Below are positions 35,108 to 47,243 of a DNA stretch of 64,000 nucleotides, piece after piece. Numbering within the stretch: position 1 is the stretch's first letter; the number at the start of each line of letters is the position of its first letter. The position numbers and the translations under genes are program-made. The stretch comes from Galbula dea (lineage: Eukaryota; Chordata; Aves; Piciformes; Galbulidae): the NCBI GenBank assembly GCA_013399015.1, contig VWZX01005788.1, positions 250,043-314,042 of the forward strand, written 5' to 3'. The notes below the pieces were generated by a model, which made no database searches, was not told the DNA's origin, and was given only the letters and a program-made list of their open reading frames with translations.

Positions 35108-35372
35108 GTGACATTGTTCTACTCGCCAAACCTGTAACTTTAACAGAGGGTGACAGGGTGACCTTGACGACAGATGTTCCTGTGGCAACAGATGGCACTA
35201 GCAAACCCGAGAAGCTGCTGTATGCAGTCTCCCTGCCACCTGTGCATGGTCAGATTGAGCACATCAATTATCCCGGCGTGCCCATTTCCAGTTCCAGCCA
35301 GTTGGATGTGGTGGCCCAGAAGGTCTCCGACGTCCACGACAATAGCCATGGGGCCAGTAAGGAGTCACTCAG
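35108..35372 (+). CDS. FREM1: FREM1-like exon, start of a CSPG repeat
   Basis: This is the best exon in the window: 265 bases between the acceptor CCTTTCATTTTTTTAG and the donor CTCAG|GTGAGA, with 87 full codons and two bases of split codon at each end. The peptide reads DIVLLAKPVTLTEGDRVTLT, then ATDGTSKPEKLLYAV, PPVHGQIEHINYPGVPI and SQLDVVAQKV. This is a whole CSPG first half: K-P-x-T-L-x-E-G, A-x-D-G-T, L-L-Y-x-V, P-P-x-H-G-Q-I-E, S-Q-x-D. I recall FREM1 as GDIVILTKP...DGTDKPEELLYV...PPRYGQIEYVHYPGVPI...SQMDVVGQTVCYVH. Two changes are notable: the family Cys-Tyr before Val-His is Ser-Asp here (KVSDVH), and the Phe before Ser-Gln is Ser. These could mark relaxed selection. Confidence 0.92.
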
Positions 35373-35938
35373 GTGAGAAGACCTCTTCTTTACATACCCA
35401 TGTGCTGAAAAGCCCTCAGCCAGCAAAGGGTTAAGCTTGTCTCTCTCTCTTTCTCCCTGTACCAGTCGGTGCAATATTTAACGACCGATGTGGTTGTGGA
35501 GAAGAGACTGCTGCAAACAGTCACACGAGGTAATTTTATCACTGCAGCAGTTACATACTTTATTAACTGTAATAGTGAAGTTGGAACAGCCAAAGGCAAT
35601 AGGACTCTCACAGGCTTAATATTGGGGTGTACCCAGCTAGGCTTTCGTGATCACTTAGCAAGCGAAATCCAATTATTTAGGTACATAGAAAGAGTTTACC
35701 ATGTTTCTCAAGGTTGCCAACAGTGGAAAAGGAAAAGCAAAAATTCCCCATCTGTGAGTGTTGTTGCTTTCTGAGCAAGTTCATTCTCCTGAAGGGGGAA
35801 AAAAAAAAAAAGAAATCATAATCGTAACATTGTCTGAAATGATCAGGAGAACTTAATCCAGATGGTGGTGTCATTTCTAAGAAAAAGCATATGTTGGCCA
35901 TTATGATACTTAAATATAATGGTTTTACATTCCTCTAG

Positions 35939-36106
35939 TGGACACAAAAGGCACACAACAGAGTTGGCGGGGTTTTTTAATCTTCTGAATGGTGGCAGCG
36001 GTGGTGGAGTGGTGGGAGATTTTATCTTCCAAATGGTGCCTTTCCCAGAAGATCTGGCAAATTCAATTGAGGAGATCCTGCTGGAAAAGCTCTGCTCCCA
36101 GGGAAT
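35939..36106 (+). other. Candidate exon, possible FREM1-like CSPG remnant
   Basis: Acceptor TTTTACATTCCTCTAG, then 168 open bases with donor-like GGAAT|GTAAAT. The frame starts with one base, as required after the exon ending at 35372 (AG plus T gives Ser). The peptide includes GFFNLLNGGSGGGVVGDFIF, then PFPEDLANSIEEIL. FREM1 continues here with F-R-F-I-I-S-N-G and later V-F-E-I-T-L, so FFNLLNGG and GDFIFQM fall in the right order and spacing. Identity is low and a TAA follows four bases after the proposed end. Confidence 0.33.
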
Positions 36107-38140
36107 GTAAATTTGGACCTTCCTCTACCCAGTAAGAGTGGAGAGGCTTAATTTACTGCCCCCTTCAGATGATCATCATTTTATAGAGATATTCTTCTGG
36201 CTTTTTGCTTTTTCTTCTTCTTTTTTTTTTTTTTTTCTGCCTTAACATGTTTTTCTTTCCCCTTTGCTTTAAAAGTTATTTACGCTCCCTTTGCAGCAAA
36301 GTGGGCACTAGAACTGATTTTATTCTTACCATGATTAACTATGAATAATTTCCTAAGAAATGAGTCAAATTAACAAGGGGAAGAAGGAATCAATAAATCA
36401 TGAAAGCAGCCTATTTCTAAGTGGGGTTAAAACCACCATTAAATAAATCACAGAATCTAAATGATATAGAGGTGGGGGGAGGAATGTCCTTTTAAATTGT
36501 AATGAAAGAAAAAAGTGTGGGCCAGCATCTGTGGCCCCCCTATGCCATTTAAGGAGAGAGGCACAGGAGGGGGAAGAAGCTTCAGGAAAGGACCCTGGGA
36601 CAAGGCAGAGAGGAGAGATGTGGCTTCTCTATGTTGGTTGCCACAGTCCAGCTGTGGGGAGGCAGCCGAGCAAGGATCAGAAAAGCTCTGGCTTTTGGAT
36701 GTGGAGGCATAACTGTTGTTCAACAGCACCTTCTGCCTCCATCTCTGCTCTGTGTGGGAGCTCAGGAATGCAAGGGCTGACCCAACCTTGCTTGAAATAC
36801 CTGAAATGTTTTCACTCTGCTTTGATTTTTATTTTTTTCCCCTTGGCTTTCATGGAGTTAGTCACAATTCAAACTGCTTGGAGGCAATTTCAGAATCAGG
36901 CCCACCATGCTTCTTCCCTGGTTTACATTATAGCCTTTTAATCTTGCATTAAGGATCATACTTTGCCTGATGGCACACTGAGTGCACTAATGTTACCTAG
37001 GGCTAGATTTTCATCTTTCTTGTTCTTTGAGACTTATAAATCTAAATTTTACACAAGGAATGCCATCACTTTTGCAGGAGAGTGGCTCATCCATCTTTAT
37101 GCCAATATGTAAAGACATCTTTAAACTGTAGAAGATTGGGCAGACTTTCCTCCTCAAGTTTTCTATGAGAAAGAAGGGGTCAAAATCCTTATTCCTTAGT
37201 TATAATGCTTTGCTTTATGGGCCAAAGATTGTCAGCTGGTTTAAATCAGTATATCTCTGTTGGCTGAAATGATGCTGTAGTCATTTAAACTGTGGCTTAT
37301 AAAGTTAGTTCATAAAGTTCCTGAGAGGGTCTCTTTCCTGATGTGCTTTGTGGTCATGGGAGCCCATCTCTGGTTTTGTGGATTATCCTGTCAATTTAAG
37401 GTGATGTGGTGTCTCAGGACCTCTTTGTCCTTCCTCTCTTTTGCCCACCTGGCTGCTGTGGGCAGGGTTTGGTGCAGATCTTCTGGCAAAATCACGCATG
37501 AGATCAGAGGACCACAAGGCACAGCAGTTGCTCCCTGCCCACAATACCCCTAACCATTGGCAGGAGCAGGCACTTCAGGGCTTCCTCCAAAAATGAATGT
37601 GAACCAGGAAAGCCTCATGTCTTCATTCCTCCCTCTGAGCTGGCACTGAACCAGGGGAAGCATGCCAGCATCTTCACCCTGGTGTCCTCCATGGTGGCCT
37701 CAGTGGGTGAATCATGCTTGCCTAGTGCTTCTGTACTAGTTTTTAATCTTGGTCTCTTTCTTTAATAATAAATGCTGCTCAACTGAGTAGTGCTTAGAAA
37801 GCAACCAAGAACGAAGCCTGTTTTTTAACTAAGCACCGTATACATACAGCTGTATGTATACATAGGGCAGATGGACATGTCAGGGAAGGACAGACCCACG
37901 TGATGGCCATGGAGCTCTTCTCTTTCTGCTGCCTGTATGGATCAGAGACATGGGGACACGGAAGATGGGCAGGGAGCAGAGGAGCAACAGTGGGGCCCAT
38001 GGGGAGAGAGCTGGAGGTCTCAGGAAGAGACTGCAAAGGGCAGAACTGGAGCGGTTAGGCCAGTTGTCCCCACAGGATGCCTGTCTCTGCCTCCCTCCTC
38101 TTCACATTTCCTTCCAAAAATTGTGTTTATGGGCAGGTAG

Positions 38141-38301
38141 GAGTCTGTCTGGCCCGAGGACATCAGTGGTCAAGTTGTCTTTGCGGGACCTACAACCTTG
38201 GCTGCTCTCAAATATGAGGGAGATGTCTATGGAAGGGATGATGCAGGAGGAAGCCAAAGCAGAGAGCGAACCACTGCCTATATCCACCACAGGGATGTAA
38301 G
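38141..38301 (+). other. Candidate exon of unknown identity
   Basis: There are 161 open bases from an acceptor-like GGCAGGTAG to a perfect donor (GTAAG|GTGAGT). The peptide starts ESVWPEDISGQVVFAGPTTL and ends TTAYIHHRDV plus two bases. It reads like coding sequence, and the A-Y-I-H motif resembles the CSPG Y-x-H position, with GQVVFAG where FREM1 has GQLYLWG. The acceptor is poor, and its phase does not follow directly from the candidate at 35939. It could instead be an exon of a non-coding transcript or chance. Confidence 0.28.
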
Positions 38302-38414
38302 GTGAGTCCAGTAGCTCTGTGGGAAAGGGTTGGGGTTGAGGGAGAGAGGGTGGCTTGTCTTTCAGGCATGAAGGAGTTAAAACACAAGAATTAAAAAAAA
38401 AAAAACAACCAAAC

Positions 38415-38443
38415 CACACACACACACTCACACACTCTCACAA
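38415..38443. repeat. (CA)n microsatellite with CT interruptions
   Basis: An interrupted CA repeat just after an A-rich run (38392-38405). Confidence 0.9.
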
Positions 38444-38689
38444 AACCCTGCACCCTAAATTAATTTCTGCTGGTAATCTATATCGGGTTAAATAACGCCT
38501 CATTATTCTGCAACACAGCTGAGGCTTCTCAAAATGTTTATCTTGTTTTGTAACTGGTACCTTCTGGCATATTCCAGTGCCAACTCTCCTAGCTCTTGCT
38601 ATATTTCATTCTCACTATTTTTGGAATGGAGCTGCTGGTTCCAGGTGATTTAATAAATTGCTTTTTTTTGTGTTCCTTTTAACTTACCC

Positions 38690-38960
38690 ATCTGCTCAAC
38701 ACATGCGTAACTTGCAATCTGTCGGCAGTTTGCAGAAAGACAAACTGTCAGAGCTGCATGCATTTGACAACTTTGTTCCCAATTAGATTAGTGGTAATTT
38801 TAACAGATTTCAGGGCAATCGAAAAAAGGGATGACATGTTATTAAAGCATCAATTTTGACAGACCCAAGCACATACAATTTCAGTGTAAATTATTTTAAA
38901 TGCTTTAATTAAAGCTATGAAAGATTTACCCTTTTAAGCGGTAAGTGATTGCAAGACAAA
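38690..38960. promoter_or_regulatory. Possible conserved non-coding element
   Basis: A repeat-free AT-rich stretch with dense homeodomain-type words (AATTAGATTAG, GGTAATTTTAAC, GCTTTAATTAAAGC at 38900-38913, which is a 14-base palindrome). The composition resembles vertebrate conserved non-coding elements. This is inference; only an alignment could show conservation. Confidence 0.25.
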
Positions 38961-41900
38961 TATAAAGGGAAAGTGGATAACAGAGTTTCCTAAATGGTTT
39001 ATGCTGCGCATGGCAGTCCACAAGTCACCACCACCATAATCTATGACTGTAATGTTGGAGGCAGAGTTAATTATTCATAGCCTCATCTCTGGAGCAGACA
39101 TGATGAAGAACATGAGGAGCATTCAGAGATCTAAGCCATACCTATGAAAACCAGAGTTCAAGCCCCTCTTAGGTACACTTTAGGAGTATCTCGCTTGGTG
39201 GGTATTTTTGTAAGAATGCTTTCATTTTTTTGTCCCACTTCTGCTCTGGTTCAGATGACTGAAGCCCAGTGGTCAGGGTGATTGTAGATTTAGAGCAGTT
39301 GGGGATGTTCTGTACTTGAAGATGCTTTACAGGCTGTACAAGCCCTGTAAAAAAAAAAAAATAAGGAAAGAAAAAAATACAACATTTATTATTTAAACAG
39401 AATACAGCACTCTAAATTTGTCTCTCCAGGAGCACTCTGCCACATGTGTAGCCCATTTAACCATTTCAATGATTTTGTGAATTATGGCTTTCTTCCAGCA
39501 GCCTTCGTTCAGGCAAGGCTGACCTTGGCTTCATGGCGAGAGGGCTGGGCTTGGCCCTGCTTTACCTAGCCCTTGGGTCCCAGCTGGAGGACCATTGGCC
39601 TCCCTGCAGTCACACCTTCATCATGCACTCAAATGTTGGTCTGAATCAGAGCTGAAACCTTCCAGGACGATCGCTCCAAGGGTTCTGTTTGTTTTCTCTG
39701 TGGTTGGCTGTGCAGTGCAGAGCTGTCTCATTTTCAGATTCCATATTGCTTTAGCATATAAACTCTTGGTCCCACAACCAGCACTGAAAGTTTATTTCCT
39801 TCTTAATTCAGGGACTGGTTTAGAGTAAAAAGGGACAAGCACACTGTTCCAACCCTTCCCTGTTTCTTAAAACTAAGCTTGCATGCATCTGTTTGGGGTT
39901 TTTCTTGTTTCCTTTGGGGATGGGCATGACTTGCTACAACTTTCTGAAAAGCTTAAAAGTTTTTCTTTGGAAGTTGCAGACCCAAAGCATTGCAGTGCCC
40001 AAGTGCAATGAAAGGAGAGAAGCTGCTCAAGAAAGCACTGCAGGAAGCTGGTCAGAGCCCACAGTCTCATGCCCTTTCCAGTTTGACTGCAGTGATTTGT
40101 AACTAGCAAAACGAGTCCAGCAAATAAGTCTAGCAAATAAGACTTCCTGATGGAAGTGTCTCACCACCTTTGGGGCTGTTTTTGATCTGTGTGCACATAC
40201 TGCCAGTCTGTCCTCTGCTTTGCAGGTCTGTGAACCAAATTCTAAAGGGGTTTCTGCAGTTGGGACAGCTCCTTAACCCTCTCAAATCCCTTCCTTTAGT
40301 GCTCTTCTCAGCTGTTGTGAATCAGCAAGGCTCCATTTAATTCAATCAACCTACTCAAATGTGCACTGGTTTAAGATCCACCTTATTGAGTGTCAGTTGA
40401 TGAGCTTTGGCCTCTTGGGATGTCTGAGTTTGCCATGAAAAATCACCTTCTTAAAATGTGAAGAAAATCATGCATCTGAGATCAAAGTGTAAGAGCAAGA
40501 TTCTCCTGGTTAGGCCCTAAATTGCTGATGCTAAGAAGGCCAACAAAAAGACAGGGACAATATGGTGGGCATTGGGCAAGCAGGATAAACACTGGCAACT
40601 GAAGCAGATTATTTCAGTGCTGATATCAGACCACCAATGCTCACACACATCAGAATGCTCACGTGGTGGACAACAGCATGGGAATCCTGCCCAGAGGTCC
40701 TTTACCAGGTAGCCCTGCACAGTGTCTCAGAAACCCTTTTGTGTATATTTTCTCCTTGCCCTGGTGTAGCCATTTGTATGGGAAAGAAATTGCTGCATCT
40801 GGAGGCCAATAGGATGAAAATACTTCACTGGCACAAGGGAGGGTGTAGGCATATCAGAAACTTTTTATTTCATTGGCATGAAGTCAATCATATTTTTCTT
40901 GTCAATAGACCAAGAAAGGAACCTATAGGACCTGTGTTGCAGGAGAGTCACTGTCAACAGTGGTCTTCTGGTGCACTACCAAATAGTGTTGAATGAGAAG
41001 AATACCATGTAAAAGCTAAGAAGGTTGGAGAAAGCAACCTCCTGAATCTTATGGTCTCCTCCTCACTCATTAGCAGTTTCCCTTCTAAAGGAGCTCTGTT
41101 TTGGTTCAGAACATGATACACTGCAGATGCTGGAGACTTCAGGATGGATTAGAGTTTTGATAAGGGCTCAAAAGTTTGAAGTCTGAAAAATCTTCCCATT
41201 TTTAGTAAACTTATCTAAAGATTTTGAGCCCAATTAGAGTTTCTGAGATCAAGTCACTGGTGATGCTGGTCCCTGTAAACTAAGCAGAGACCTAAAAGTG
41301 CTTATTTAATCAAGTCACATACAAAACAGAGCAAAAACTGTGCTTGCATACATATTGAGCATTGCTGCCTAATCTATTTTATAATGTTTTGCAATTAACA
41401 GGCCAATGTTCATCAGCTGATAAATAATTAACAGCTGTTGTTGTTTCTAGGGCATGACGTAAAAGGCTTACATAGGACAAAAACTAGCTTGAGTTGTTTG
41501 CCAAAACTCTGACCAAACACATTTCCAGCTCATGAAAAAAACCCAAATTTCTCTGAAAAAATTGCACTTTGTAGTATCTCTAAGGGAGTTCTCTTTATGA
41601 GGCTGCCCAGCTTATCAGAAAGAAGTATTGACCTGCTTTTCTTGTCAGCCAGGTATTGGAAATCTAAGATAAAGGCTACTCTTCTTCCTGGCATTATTCA
41701 GACAGATCAAGAATTCAAGTGTAAACATAGAGATATTTTATGATTCACCTACAACTCACTAGTATCTCTAGTTTTCCTTGAATTACACCCAGGATTGTTT
41801 GATCTCTGCTCTAAAGCCTCTGGTGTGGGAGGAGTGTGATCTGAGTTCAGTGAGATGAACGGGCTGAAACAAACGTAGTGGTCTAGTTGTTATTCATCTG

Positions 41901-42359
41901 AAGTAACTACAAATTGCTGTAAACTCTGGTTACAAACAGGAGAAGCAGCAAGCTGATCATTTGGGGACACCCTTGGAGTGCATCTTGCTGACTATCTCAG
42001 CTTGCAACTCCTTCCTTTGCTTACTTGCATCTGTTCTTGAGTGAGGGGAGGGTCTGTATGTGCCATGAATGCCAAGGAAAGGAATACCTGCAACCGAATT
42101 CACCCTGGAGGTGAGCTCAATGGCTTCCTCCAGAGCTTTTCTGATTTATTTCTTTTCATACTACATATTCATCAACCAATTACAGGTGCTTCTGGCTGAG
42201 AGAGGGGGGTGGCTCCTGTTTACAGCACACACAATCATCTATGATTAAGCAAGTTCGTACCGTGCACATGCAGAAGTTCAGTCTCCCACACAGACAAGCT
42301 TTACTCCTGTTGTAAAAGCTTCTACTGCACCAGAGAAGCATGTTGCTTGACCATGATTT

Positions 42360-42800
42360 TTAGCCAATAGTTTCACACAGTTTTTCAGATACCCTAGCTT
42401 CAGTCCAAGGAGCATCAGGAAAAAAAGGGTCAAAAACTTGAATGTGTCTCCAAATTAGAATTGTGAAGCTACTGTAGACAGTTGAGGATGGATGTGATGT
42501 ATTTGTGGCAGTGAGTGTCCCTGAAGAGGTTTTCTGTAACATTTTGTACTGTTTGGAGTTTTCTAAGTGTTGCAGGCTTCATGCCCAGGTATATCGGTTT
42601 GCTGTAATCCAGCCAGCTGACCAAGGTGTGAAAAACTAAGGCCAGGTCAGTATCTGCCAGGATGGGATGCAGTCTCCCAGCCAACTGAGGATGGTTGGAA
42701 GTGATAATTGCTGCTATGAGAGAGCTGAATGTACTTGTAGATTCTTCTCCTATTTTTTTAAGCAGGAGCTCAACTGTGAATACGTGCTTTAACCACAAGC
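42360..42800 (-). mobile_element. Degraded non-CR1 LINE reverse transcriptase (L2-like)
   Basis: On the minus strand the frame contains LADTDLALVFHTLVSWLDYS, then YLGMKPATLRKLQTVQN and HKYITSILNCLQ. This is the end of a non-LTR reverse transcriptase with the H-A-L-V-x-S-R-L-D-Y-C-N...Y-x-G-L...L-R-K-L-Q-x-V-Q-N signature of L2-type LINEs, different from the CR1 signature (HWNRLPRE). A second frame continues with FTILIWRHIQVFDPFF, matching the next segment after a frameshift at about 42470. Such elements are old in birds and usually far more broken. Confidence 0.75.
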
Positions 42801-45800
42801 TCTTCCAAATTCTCTCCTCTGCATACCAACATCTCCTGTCTCCCTTGGGTTCACCTTCACCTACTTGTTGTGTATCTTTTCAGGTTACCTTAGCACTGGG
42901 ACCTCATCCTGGTATTGGCATGATTATGTATGGCAAAAAAATAAGAGATGTTTGTTTTCTGTGCCTTGCCAGCACTGAGACCACTTACCCTTAGTTGTCT
43001 ATAAATATTGAAAGAGCTGGAGATATGCCTTGGCTGATTTGATACCCCAGGGTAAAGATAGAGGCTCAGACTTTGCTCTGGACTCACATTGTTTCCTGCA
43101 GATGAGTTGGCCATGCCCAGTGTAAGTGGTGTTGTATAAATACAGAGAGACCTGGAAGGATGAGAGTGAATCATCTTCCTCTCTGTTGATGGGAGGAGAC
43201 CTCGTGTTGGTGGCAGCAGAGCCACTTCATCCCTGGGTCTGATGTGACTCTAGTTTCTGCTAAGCTAGACCATAGGTCACAGTGAAACAAGCATTCAGCT
43301 TCCCAGTTAGAGAGCAGTCTAACCATCCTGATAAGGTATCTGAGGTTCATGGTGAACATTAATTCACTAACGCACATAGAGGGAACTTCTTTAGAGGTGG
43401 TTTATTCAGGGGAGCAAAGAAACTTTGCTGTATTACACAGTTTGTGAGTCTTCCTCCAAAGCATGGTGCTAAAATCAGGATCATCAGTGGCTTCTGTTGA
43501 CTACTTGTCTCATATAAAACCCGGGAGTGGCCACTGCAGTAATGTGATCACAGCCTCTATTACCAGTGCTTGCAGTGCCCTCAAAATGATCAAGAAGGCT
43601 GAACATGCAGTCTGAAGTGGCTTAGATCAGAAACTACCTGAGATCTCACCCAGGGATGGCCTGTGTAATAATGATTTTGTACCTCATTTTCTTTTGGTAA
43701 CAACTTCATTTTTATTCTTTCTCCCTCTTTATCTTTCAGACCTCCCTGAAACCAGATTGTGCCTCATCCTGCAAGAGCAGAGCTCTCTTTTAGAAAGGAC
43801 AGATTTTAAACCCAGGATAGCTCTCTCCACCCCAGTGGGGTGCATACCAGCCTACTAGCAGTAAGGTCCCACCACTCTCCCCAGATGTTTATGCGCCTGC
43901 TGGTATGTATGCAAGTCTCCTATCTCAATGGTGGAAGGAAACCCTGTGCCTTTAAACGCCCTCCCCATGGCGGGTGCACACTTTTCTGCTTACTCTGAGC
44001 TGACAGGTTTAACATGTCTCCTGCCTGGTCACTGGAGAGAGGCACCTCTGGCAAAAGTTCAGAAGTCAGTGTTTTGGAAAGATTGGTTTGACCAGCTCTC
44101 AAGTGAGAGCAAATCCCAGACCAAAGGCAGGCAAATCTTCAACGACATTTAACTGCTGTGGTGCTGTAGCTTGCTGACATCCTTTTAACCTGGAGAGGAG
44201 CCTTCATTGCATTTAAACCTTCAAGGTTTATTTATTGTTTCTTTTCTCCTCTGTTGGCAGGGGGAACCTGGGGTGAAGACAAGTTGTTTTGACTTAATTC
44301 TAATTAATTAATTAGCTTGCATATGGTTCTGGCCCAAGACTGTGGGACAGACTAGTGATTTTGGATGTTGCCTTGGTATCAAGACTTCTGTAATATATAG
44401 CATTGCACTAAGGACATATATTCCCTTATTGCCTCTTCAGGGTTTGTTATTGAAGGGATCTGAAGATTTACTGCCTCTTGCTTTGTAAAACTGCCAGTTC
44501 ACAACCTTTTTCTCATCCTTTGGTATGTATCTTGAAGGGTGACAATTTTTTTCAGAACAAACTAAACAAACAAGAGCCTGCAAACAGTTAAAAGTAAGTG
44601 GTGCCCAAATTATATATTTCTTAAACTCGTGGCCTACTTTACTAATCAGTTGTCATGACATGTCAGATGGGGACCCATCACTGAAGAATTGCAGAATGCA
44701 GCCAGTGAAGCAGCTAATTAGTTGGACAGTGGCATGGAGGTGTGTGTCCCCAAGGAGCTGCAATGATCAGAGCAGGTGAAGAAAGTTTGGACAGATCAGT
44801 ATCTCTGTAGTATAAAACCCAACACTTGGCTGAATCATCAGAATGCCAAGGGTGAGGGCACAATGAGTCCTCCCTCCAGCAGGGACCATGCCTGGTGAGG
44901 GACTGCAGTACTGCTGTTTCCAGAAGGAAAGGTGAGTTGGCTGAACGCTTGAAGGAACACAGCCTGAGATGTGCAGGAATTAGAATAGCTGAGCAGTTTC
45001 TGGCTTTCATTTGGGAGAGCTGTGGCTGCCTGGCTTCTCACTGATGGCCTTTGCCCCCCAGCCACTGCAGGAGTTGGAGTTGGCTAATCCCTGTAGGGAC
45101 CAGACAAAGCTACCATCACAGGTAGGTGGTGGTCATTGAGACAGCAGAGCGGGGGCTCCATTGGCTCCTGCTGCATCTGGGGACAAAAGGCAGCAGAGTA
45201 AGGGGCCCTCAGACCTCAGGAATAAATACAAGAACCTCTGTTGTGAGCTAAAAGATGTACAAGACTAAAGCTTATAAACTTCTATAGGTGGCCCATATCC
45301 TCTTAAACATAAGTAGTTTTAAGAGTGCTGCATGACTTTCTTCTCTCCATCCCATCCCTATACAGGTGCACCCCTACGGCACTCATGGAGTTTTATCTCC
45401 CTGTACACTCCATAGGTGCAGCAACAAAACAAATCCTCTCCAAAACCCCTCCAAAGGGAGAGCCCCACCACCCTGCAGGACCTGTGAGGGGGTCAGAGTG
45501 GGATGCCAGGAACTCCTTTACATAAGTCACTTGCTTTCACACCAAAGGTAAGGATCTCAGCCTCAGCCTCTTCTTTTTGGGTAGATGGAAAACTCAAACC
45601 CAGCCATTTGACTTGGGATCTTTAGTGCAACAAGTCCTCAGCAGAAAATCATCTTTTCAGTGCTTTCATTTTCAAAATGCTATTGTACACTGTAGGAGCA
45701 GTAGCAGAAGATGGTAAGAGCTGTTGTATTAAGTATTAATAAGTAATATCAAGCTGTATGGTTGTATAGATTAAGGATTGCTATGTCACAAGAATTATCA

Positions 45801-46540
45801 GGAGATGTGTTTCCAGACTTGGAGGTCATTTTGGAGCCTTATTCTTGTAACTGCTTAATTCAGTGCAGTGAACAACTTCACCAAAATGGGATGAGTCAAC
45901 ATTCAGCCTGGATCAGCAGTTTCAGGATTGGCCCTACCTGAGGAAGGACAATGGACCTGTGATTGTGTGGCCAAGGCTGATGGATGGGCATGGAGCATGC
46001 CTTGGACAGGTAGTGTGCCCCATGTGCCCTGGCAGAAATGCACTCAGCAAACCCACATGAATGCTGTCTGGAGGTGTAAAAGTGAAAGGGCACCAGTTCT
46101 TTTCATCCTGTTGAATTCAGGTAAGGTACTTGCTCAAGGGACAGCTTCTTGGTTCCAAAAAAGCTGTTTTGACCTTTGAGCTGCTGAATTCCTTCCCCCA
46201 TTACCTCCCATCTTTCTTTCCAGTATAGCACAGCTACTCTGAGTCATTGTTTATCTAATTTAATTAACATTTACCAGTGCCTGCAACCTAAAACACTGTC
46301 TTAAAACATTTGCTTGAAAAGCCTCCTTGTCCCAGAGCTGTCATTTTTAGCATGATGGATAATGGATGGAAATAATTATCCTGAACAAGGTTAGACAGCT
46401 TAAATGATTTGAGTTTCAAGGAATTAGTGAGCTTAGCTAAACATCTTATTTTTCAAGACACATGAATAATAAAAACACAGCACTGACCATAATGGATTGT
46501 AAAATCTGTACTCTGCTAAAGTGTATGTGGTCTCTCACAG

Positions 46541-46635
46541 GTAGCTGTGTCCTCAGCACCTTCACCCAGGGAGGTTTAATTCAGTGCATCCTCAATCCCT
46601 GCATTGAAAGGACTTCAGGTAACTTTGAATCCCAG
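46541..46635 (+). CDS. FREM1: FREM1-like exon, end of last CSPG repeat
   Basis: Between GTGGTCTCTCACAG and the donor CCCAG|GTAAGA lie 95 bases: two bases of a split codon and 31 codons, ending in phase 0. The peptide is SCVLSTFTQGGLIQC, then ILNPCIERTSGNFESQ. FREM1 reads KFSQKDLNSKTILYIINP and SLEVNSDTVEFQ at the last CSPG repeat before Calx-beta. F-T-Q, I-x-N-P, I-E-x-x-S and F-E-x-Q match in order, with a deletion of a few residues after F-T-Q (ILYIINP is reduced to ILNP). The loss of these core strand residues and F to S near the end suggest decay or fast change. Confidence 0.62.
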
Positions 46636-47243
46636 GTAAGAAACTTCCAGGGTTGTTAGGTGCTGGTGTCCAGTTCAGCTGGTCCAAGTGGGAGGGCAAT
46701 GCATGCATGGGTAGGGGGGGGACACCTGGGTCCATAGAAAGCCAGTGCTGCACCCATAGCCCCTGTAACAACCCTGGAAAAGGCCAGAAGAAATCAGAAG
46801 GTAAAGATTTGGTGTGAACAGAGTGAGCTATTTTAGGTTTACAAAGGTATAAAGGAGGATGGAAATGGGCTTACTGCCACTGCATTATTTCCCCATCCCA
46901 TAATTTAAGGGGAAATAGAACTTCCCAATTAATCATTGACCTTTAGCTTTGAAGAAAAACAGAACTTTGGCATGAAATTGCCCAAAAATGAGAGTAACAA
47001 TTTGTAATTGCTTCATTTCACTCCTAGAAAGCCAGGTGCAGCCAGGCCTCTGCGGTGCTCTGCACTGCGCAGGAGTGGGCTCACATCCAGGGACTCTCAA
47101 TCCAAGGCAGACTAAGAAAACAGAGAGAAAAACAGGCACCTGGCAGAGAAGTGCCAAGCCATGTGCAATGGGACACAGGAGATGCCCCCTCAATGCCCTG
47201 CACATTGCACTCTGACACCTTTCAAATTACAAACCTCCTCCAG

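Larger units (their letters stand above)
35373..46540. other. Intron region, about two CSPG repeats expected but not clearly found
   Basis: FREM1 has about 230 residues between the VCYVH motif and the F-S-Q-K-D-L segment, so several exons should lie here. Candidates are at 35939-36106 and 38141-38301 and are weak. The region also contains a (CA)n repeat (38415-38443), a degraded LINE (42360-42800) and an AT-rich stretch (38690-38960). Confidence 0.5.

Noticed and set aside
45366..45547. Open segment from CCTATACAG to AAAG|GTAAGG
   Set aside because: Good splice-like borders, but neither open frame resembles FREM1 or any family known to me.
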